Shown piece after piece: positions 6,653-10,393 of a stretch of 10,393 bases of DNA. The stretch is from an uncultured Clostridium sp. (GTDB lineage: Bacteria > Bacillota > Clostridia > Lachnospirales > Lachnospiraceae). The stretch is from positions 1-10,393 of the forward strand of contig UQMJ01000041.1 of the NCBI GenBank assembly GCA_900542035.1. The letters run 5' to 3'. The translations under genes were made by a program, and so were the position numbers. The notes under the pieces were generated by a model. The model ran no database searches. It was not told where the DNA came from and saw nothing but the letters and a program-made list of their open reading frames with translations. Numbering within the stretch: the first letter of the stretch is position 1; every line of letters begins with the position of its first letter.

Positions 6653-7348
6653 TTAATAGTCAATTCCCCTGATCGAAACGCTGCCCACAAATGGTTTAAC
6701 AATATCTGCAAATTCCTGCAGTTCGCCTGGTGAAAAGCCGGTAAATCCTGGCTGGAGGACGAACTCTGAGTCTTTAAAATTCTGCAGAAAATATTGGGGG
6801 CAGCCTTTTATCCAGGGGCCAATCTGCTCAAAATCCCTGGAAGTGTGAATCCCGTTTACCACTGTGGTGCGGAATTCATAGGGAATGATTCCGGACAAAA
6901 GAAAGGAGATACTTTCCTTTACCGGATCCAGATTCATAGATGGAAGGCCAGCTGCTGCGGCATAGTGGTCGGGGCCGGCCTTGATGTCCATTGCAACATA
7001 ATCTAACAACCCGTCTTTTACCAGACGTTTCAGCACGTCGGTCTGATAGCCATTGGTATCCAGTTTTACTAACAATCCCAGTTCTTTTACCTTACGGATA
7101 AATCCGGCCAAATCTGGCTGCAGAGCCGGCTCGCCTCCGGTAATGCAGATTCCTTCCAGAATACCGGCTCTTTTTTTGAGAAAAGACAATACCTCTTCGT
7201 CTGTATAATCCGCTTCTGCATCGAAAGAGATGATTTCGCTATTCTGGCAGAAGGGACAGCAAAAATTACACCCTCCGGTAAATACAGTGGCTGCTACATG
7301 GCCAGGAAAGTCTAATAGAGTTGTTTTCTGCAATCCGCAAATTTTCAT
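6653..7348 (-). CDS. Anaerobic ribonucleotide reductase activating protein, NrdG2-like radical SAM
   Basis: This 231-residue radical SAM protein resembles the activases that install a glycyl radical in class III ribonucleotide reductase. The iron-sulfur motif C27-x3-C31-x2-C34 lies in GGCNFCCPFCQN. GGEP (71-74) and LDTNG (96-100) are further SAM-binding landmarks, and FPG near the N-terminus is typical of the activase group. The start at ATG 7348 is preferred because GGAAA (7361-7357) is 8 nt upstream; longer starts at 7357 (ATG) or 7363 (TTG) lack a good site. No nrdD or other glycyl radical enzyme is adjacent, so its partner must be encoded elsewhere and pyruvate formate-lyase-type activation cannot be excluded. 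It is divergent from tadA and ends at the hairpin inside the convergent gene. Confidence 0.88.
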   Translation of the reverse strand: MKICGLQKTTLLDFPGHVAATVFTGGCNFCCPFCQNSEIISFDAEADYTDEEVLSFLKKRAGILEGICITGGEPALQPDLAGFIRKVKELGLLVKLDTNGYQTDVLKRLVKDGLLDYVAMDIKAGPDHYAAAAGLPSMNLDPVKESISFLLSGIIPYEFRTTVVNGIHTSRDFEQIGPWIKGCPQYFLQNFKDSEFVLQPGFTGFSPGELQEFADIVKPFVGSVSIRGIDY

Positions 7349-7356
7349 AATTATCA

Positions 7357-7386
7357 TTTCCAATCTGATTTATTTCGTAGTATAAT
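7357..7386 (+). promoter_or_regulatory. Possible tadA promoter
   Basis: TATAAT (7381-7386) is a perfect -10. The best -35 is TTTCCA (7357-7362) at 18 bp, a 4/6 match. Transcription would begin near 7393, about 47 nt before tadA. A short dyad, ACCCG/CGGGT (7399-7414), would fall in the leader. Confidence 0.5.
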
Positions 7387-7388
7387 AG

Positions 7389-7417
7389 AGTATAACACAC
7401 CCGAATTTGCGGGTCTA
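7389..7417 (-). promoter_or_regulatory. Possible promoter of the activase gene
   Basis: On the minus strand TAGACC (7417-7412, 4/6) and TATACT (7394-7389, 5/6) are separated by 17 bp, placing the start near 7382. A second TATACT lies exactly 10 bp further on (7384-7379) without a good -35. Confidence 0.45.
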
Positions 7418-7439
7418 GCAGAAACAACAGGAGAGAGTC

Positions 7440-7922
7440 ATGACTCAGGATGAGAAATATATGAGACAGGCCATCCGCCAGGCAAAAAAGGCGGAAGCGC
7501 TGGGGGAAGTCCCCATCGGCTGCGTGATTGAACATGAAGGGAAGATTATTGCCAGAGGCTACAACCGCCGTATGACGGATCACAGCGCGCTGGCCCATGC
7601 AGAGATTATCGCCATTAAAAAGGCCTGCAAAAAAATAGGCGACTGGCGGCTGGAAGACTGTACGCTGTATGTGACATTAGAGCCATGTCCCATGTGTGCC
7701 GGAGCGATTGTCCAGGCCAGAATCCCCAGAGTGGTAATGGGCTGTATGAATCCAAAAGCCGGCTGCGCCGGTTCAGTTCTGGATATGCTTCACGAGGAAG
7801 GCTTCAATCATCAGGCAGAAACAGAAAGCGGCGTATTAGGAGAAGAGTGTTCCACGATGATGAAAAATTTTTTTAAAAAGCTTCGGGAAAATAAAAATGA
7901 AAAGCGGGAGGGAACAACATGA
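7440..7922 (+). CDS. tadA: tRNA-specific adenosine deaminase
   Basis: TadA deaminates adenosine 34 of tRNA-Arg(ACG) to inosine so that one tRNA can read several arginine codons. The 160-residue protein shows the cytidine deaminase-fold zinc site with His53 and proton-shuttle Glu55 in HAE, and Cys83 and Cys86 in PCPMC; these residue numbers equal those of the Staphylococcus enzyme. VPIGCVI (24-30) and the N-terminal helix are also typical. AGGAGAG (7429-7435) lies just upstream of the ATG. The C-terminal tail is basic. Its stop overlaps the next start as ATGA (7919-7922), implying translational coupling with the EIIB gene. Position upstream of the SRP RNA and dnaX matches the Firmicute arrangement, apart from two intervening genes. 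Confidence 0.96.
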   Translation: MTQDEKYMRQAIRQAKKAEALGEVPIGCVIEHEGKIIARGYNRRMTDHSALAHAEIIAIKKACKKIGDWRLEDCTLYVTLEPCPMCAGAIVQARIPRVVMGCMNPKAGCAGSVLDMLHEEGFNHQAETESGVLGEECSTMMKNFFKKLRENKNEKREGTT

Positions 7923-8227
7923 AGAAAATTTTATTAGTATGCAATGCAGGGATTTCAACCAGCATTCTGGTGTCCAAAATGAAACGGGCTGCTGCAGATG
8001 AGGGAATGGACGTATCGATTGAAGTAAGATCCATGGCAGGGGCAAAAGAAGTGATAGGAGAAATGGACATCGTACTGTTAGCGCCTCAGATTGGCTATGA
8101 GCAGAAGAATTTAAAAGCAATTTCCGGCGGAATTCCGGTAGAAAAAATCGATATTACAGATTTTGGATTGAAAAATGGAGAAAAAGTATTGAGAGCTGCC
8201 TTGAAAGCGCTGGAAAAAGAGGACTGA
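7919..8227 (+). CDS. PTS EIIB protein, lactose/cellobiose type (orphan)
   Basis: This is a 102-residue stand-alone EIIB domain of the lactose/N,N'-diacetylchitobiose family. EIIB proteins accept phosphate from EIIA on a cysteine and pass it to the incoming sugar at EIIC. The phosphorylation site is Cys8 in LLVCNAGISTSILVSKM, which closely matches the ChbB/CelA loop, and the length matches that group. GGGAGGGA lies just upstream, and the ATG overlaps the tadA stop by 4 nt. No EIIA, EIIC or glycosidase gene is in the window, so either it serves a transporter encoded elsewhere or it has a regulatory role; neither can be settled here. No terminator follows: the SRP RNA promoter begins 2 nt after the stop codon. 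Confidence 0.92.
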   Translation: MKKILLVCNAGISTSILVSKMKRAAADEGMDVSIEVRSMAGAKEVIGEMDIVLLAPQIGYEQKNLKAISGGIPVEKIDITDFGLKNGEKVLRAALKALEKED

Positions 8228-8229
8228 CC

Positions 8230-8258
8230 TTGACATTTTTTTAAACTCCATGTATACT
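8230..8258 (+). promoter_or_regulatory. Strong promoter of the SRP RNA
   Basis: A perfect TTGACA (8230-8235), 17-bp spacer and TATACT (8253-8258) begin 2 nt after the EIIB stop codon. Transcription would start near 8265, about 29 nt upstream of the inferred mature RNA. Confidence 0.88.
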
Positions 8259-8293
8259 AAATGAGCTATCCAAACATAAATAAGTCACAAAGT

Positions 8294-8561
8294 TTCCACG
8301 CAGCCGGGGAGATAGCGGTGCCCTGTACCTGCAATCCGCTCTAGCAGGGGTGATATCTTGCCTCGCGCATTTTTCTGCAGAGCTGCCTTTGGCAAGTGGC
8401 GTTGATGTCTGGGTCTTGCGCAACAGAAATCTGTGAACCGTGTCAGGGCAGGAATGCAGCAGCACTAAGCAGAACCTTTTGTGTGCCGCAAGGCAGCCTG
8501 GGCTGAGTTAACTGCCAGAGTAACGTCTGTGGTTGATGTGCAAAGCAAGATGCGTGGATTT
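8294..8561 (+). ncRNA. ffs: Signal recognition particle RNA, large bacterial type
   Basis: This is the RNA scaffold of the signal recognition particle, which with Ffh targets nascent membrane and secreted proteins. It is the large Bacillus/Clostridium form of about 268 nt, with an Alu domain. The 5' Alu region contains GGGGAGATAGCGGTGCCC and CTGCAATCCGCTCTAGCAGG, nearly identical to Bacillus scRNA. The central GGGTCTTGCGCAAC and the helix 8 segment GTGTCAGG-GCA-GGAA-TGC-AGCAGC (GGAA tetraloop at 8451-8454) form the Ffh-binding S domain. The 3' strand continues with GTGTGCCGCAAGGCAGCCTG and GAGTTAACTGC. Ends are inferred from pairing of TCCACGC (8295-8301) with GCGTGGA (8552-8558). The precursor probably runs from about 8265 to the terminator at 8638, so 5' and 3' trimming is expected as in Bacillus. 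Confidence 0.96.
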
Positions 8562-8590
8562 TATATTATAATTTCTTATGTACAAAAGCA

Positions 8591-8638
8591 AAGCTGTATC
8601 AGATGCCGGAAAAGAACCGGAGCTGATACAGCTTTTTT
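8591..8638 (+). terminator. Terminator of the SRP RNA precursor
   Basis: AAGCTGTATCAG (8591-8602) pairs perfectly with CTGATACAGCTT (8623-8634). An inner CCGG/CCGG stem (8606-8620) extends the hairpin, and a run of six T covers 8633-8638. It lies 30 nt after the inferred mature 3' end. Confidence 0.93.
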
Positions 8639-8640
8639 GC

Positions 8641-8669
8641 TTGCCCACAGCAGGGGTTTGCTGTATAAT
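8641..8669 (+). promoter_or_regulatory. Promoter of pfk-dnaX, with internal dyad
   Basis: TTGCCC (8641-8646) and a perfect TATAAT (8664-8669) are 17 bp apart, directly after the SRP terminator. The spacer carries the dyad ACAGCA-N6-TGCTGT (8647-8664), a possible operator. The start would be near 8676, about 50 nt before the pfk ATG. Confidence 0.7.
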
Positions 8670-8726
8670 TACAAAATGGGTATACTGTACACTGATGTGA
8701 ATCATCTTAGGAAAGAGAGGCCACGT

Positions 8727-9803
8727 ATGAGAAGAATCGGAATGCTGACCAGCGGCGGAGACTGCCAAAGCCTCAATGCTACGATGCGGGGAGTTGCAAA
8801 ATCTCTGTATAATATGTTTGACGATGTAGAGATTGTAGGATTTGAAGAAGGTTATAAAGGCTTGATGTATGCAGATTATCAGATATTAAAGCCCAGTGAT
8901 TTTTCGGGGATTCTGACAAGGGGTGGCACGATTCTGGGAACGTCCAGACAGCCTTTTAAACTGATGCGGGAACCGGATGAAAACGGCCTGGATAAAGTAG
9001 AAGCCATGAAACACACATACCGGAAACTCCGGCTGGAGTGCCTGGTAATTTTAGGTGGAAACGGCAGCCAGAAGACGGCAAATCTGCTTCGGGAAGAAGG
9101 ACTTAATATAGTATCCCTGCCAAAGACCATAGATAATGATCTGTGGGGAACCGATATGACATTTGGATTTGAGAGCGCAGTAAATGTCGCAACCAATGCG
9201 ATTGACTGCATTCATACGACGGCGGCATCCCACGGCCGTGTTTTCATTGTGGAAATCATGGGCCATAAAGTAGGATGGCTGACGCTTCATGCTGGAATTG
9301 CGGGCGGAGCAGACATTATTTTGCTTCCGGAGATTCCATATGACTTAAACGTAGTCTGCGATGCGTTGAAAAAACGTTCTGCAGCAGGCAAAAAGTTTTC
9401 TATTCTGGCAGTTGCAGAAGGCGCGATTTCAAAAGAAGATGCGGCGCTTTCGAAAAAAGAACTGAAAGAGAAAAAGAAAAATTCCATATATCCGTCCATT
9501 GCTTATGAAATCGGGGCAAAGATTTCTGAAAAAACAGGTCAGGAAGTCCGCGTAACGGTTCCAGGCCATATGCAGAGAGGCGGAGAACCCTGCCCGTACG
9601 ATCGGGTACTGTCCACCAGGCTGGGGGCAGAGGCTGCAAAGCTTATCCGAGACGGAGAATATGGCAATATGGTAGTAGTAAGAGATGGAGAAATCACAAA
9701 GATTCCGCTGTCTGAGACAGCAGGAAAATTAAAATACGTAGATCCGAAGAGTTCTATTATTGAAGAAGCAAAGCTTGTAGGCATCAGTTTCGGAGACGAA
9801 TAG
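8727..9803 (+). CDS. pfkA: 6-phosphofructokinase, long (PPi-PFK-like) clade
   Basis: The enzyme phosphorylates fructose 6-phosphate to fructose 1,6-bisphosphate in glycolysis. The 358-residue length exceeds the roughly 320 of the classical bacterial ATP enzyme and fits the mixed ATP/pyrophosphate clade. Visible motifs are GGDCQSLNA (10-18), GGNGS (110-114), PKTIDND (132-138) with catalytic base Asp136, MGHKVGWL (178-185) and GHMQRGGEPCPYDR (280-293). At the two positions that separate donors, Gly113 (E. coli 104) favours ATP while Lys133 (E. coli 124) is typical of the pyrophosphate-type clade. I infer ATP as donor. A charged Lys/Glu-rich insert lies at 235-251. The start at 8727 has GAGAGG 6 nt upstream and begins the conserved RRIGMLTSGGD; in-frame codons further upstream fall in the SRP RNA and terminator. 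dnaX follows after 38 nt and is probably co-transcribed. Confidence 0.93.
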   Translation: MRRIGMLTSGGDCQSLNATMRGVAKSLYNMFDDVEIVGFEEGYKGLMYADYQILKPSDFSGILTRGGTILGTSRQPFKLMREPDENGLDKVEAMKHTYRKLRLECLVILGGNGSQKTANLLREEGLNIVSLPKTIDNDLWGTDMTFGFESAVNVATNAIDCIHTTAASHGRVFIVEIMGHKVGWLTLHAGIAGGADIILLPEIPYDLNVVCDALKKRSAAGKKFSILAVAEGAISKEDAALSKKELKEKKKNSIYPSIAYEIGAKISEKTGQEVRVTVPGHMQRGGEPCPYDRVLSTRLGAEAAKLIRDGEYGNMVVVRDGEITKIPLSETAGKLKYVDPKSSIIEEAKLVGISFGDE

Positions 9804-9841
9804 GCGCTGCAGGCACACTATAGAAGGAAAGGCAGCAAAAG

Positions 9842-10393
9842 ATGTCTTATACTGCATTATATCGAAAATGGCGTCCCATGGCCTTTGGGGAAGTAAGGGG
9901 CCAGGATCACATAGTAACAACATTAAAAAACCAGATACTTTCTGAGCGGATAGGCCATGCATATCTGTTTTGCGGTACCAGAGGAACGGGTAAAACCAGT
10001 ATTGCCAAGATCTTTGCCAGAGCGGTCAACTGTGAACATCCCCAGGATGGCAGCCCCTGCAACGAGTGTCCATCCTGCAGGAGCATTATGGATGGATCTT
10101 CTATGAATGTGGTGGAAATCGACGCTGCATCCAATAACGGCGTGGAAAATATCCGTGAAATCCGAGAGCAGGTACAGTATCCGCCGACTGACGGAAGGTA
10201 TCGGGTCTATATTATTGACGAGGTGCATATGCTGTCCATTGGAGCGTTTAACGCTCTTTTAAAGACGTTGGAAGAGCCGCCCTCTTATGTGATTTTTATT
10301 TTGGCAACAACCGAAGTACACAAAATACCGATTACTATTTTGTCCCGCTGCCAGAGGTACGACTTTAAGAGAATTTCTCTGGAAACCATTGCA
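9842..10393 (+). CDS. dnaX: DNA polymerase III subunit gamma/tau, N-terminal part (cut by right edge)
   Basis: DnaX is the AAA+ motor of the clamp loader that places the sliding clamp at primer ends during replication. The 184 residues present begin with MSYTALYRKWRP, the usual start of the family. Walker A GTRGTGKT is at 45-52. The zinc module has Cys64, Cys73, Cys76 and Cys79. Walker B VYIIDEVHML is at 122-131, sensor 1 ATTEVHKIP at 155-163, and the SRC motif with arginine finger Arg169 at 168-170. The ATG follows GAAGGAAAGG (9823-9832). Domains III-V are beyond the window, so whether a shorter gamma form is made by frameshifting cannot be seen. It lies 38 nt after pfk. In many Firmicutes tadA and the SRP RNA precede dnaX directly. 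Confidence 0.97.
   Translation, partial: MSYTALYRKWRPMAFGEVRGQDHIVTTLKNQILSERIGHAYLFCGTRGTGKTSIAKIFARAVNCEHPQDGSPCNECPSCRSIMDGSSMNVVEIDAASNNGVENIREIREQVQYPPTDGRYRVYIIDEVHMLSIGAFNALLKTLEEPPSYVIFILATTEVHKIPITILSRCQRYDFKRISLETIA

Noticed and set aside
7349..7363. Longer starts for the activase at 7357 or 7363
   Set aside because: Neither has a usable ribosome binding site, while GGAAA is well placed for the ATG at 7348.
8481..8726. 82-codon N-terminal extension of phosphofructokinase
   Set aside because: It overlaps the SRP RNA 3' strand, its terminator and the pfk promoter. The conserved protein begins at 8727.

Overview
The window is a chromosomal housekeeping segment from a low-to-moderate GC Firmicute, most likely a gut Clostridia of the Lachnospiraceae type. 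This rests on a methionine T-box leader, a large Bacillus/Clostridium-style SRP RNA with an Alu domain, strong AGGAGG-type ribosome binding sites, a glycyl-radical-type activase, and gene orders metG-tatD-rsmA and tadA-SRP RNA-dnaX that echo the Firmicute origin-proximal region. The genus assignment is inference. I see no mobile element, CRISPR array, tRNA, rRNA or prophage gene.

Layout. 1-465 (minus): 5' part of a secreted lipoprotein of DUF885 type, running off the left edge, with its own promoter. 536-899: promoter and T-box leader of metG, with AUG specifier, UGGU acceptor-binding bulge and intrinsic terminator. 900-2885: metG, with its own terminator. 2961-4702: a promoter and the two-gene unit tatD-rsmA. 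4713-4737: terminator shared with the convergent nagB (4748-5473, minus). 5605-6630: an unrecognised two-domain protein with an acidic linker. 6558-6588: a terminator for the convergent radical-SAM activase gene (6653-7348, minus), lying inside the end of the preceding coding region. 7357-7417: overlapping promoter elements for the activase and tadA. 7440-8227: tadA overlapping by 4 nt a lone PTS EIIB gene. 8230-8638: promoter, SRP RNA and terminator. 8641-9803: promoter and a 6-phosphofructokinase. 9842-10393: the start of dnaX, cut by the right edge.

How the genes fit together. Most genes serve translation and its quality: methionyl-tRNA charging under uncharged-tRNA control, 16S rRNA dimethylation, wobble inosine in tRNA-Arg, and SRP-mediated protein targeting. 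Others serve sugar phosphate metabolism (nagB, pfk, EIIB) and DNA replication (dnaX, the ribonucleotide reductase activase). No coherent novel system is visible. The points most worth a second look are the orphan EIIB translationally coupled to tadA, the unknown protein at 5605-6630, the terminator embedded in its coding sequence, and the mixed selectivity residues in the phosphofructokinase.
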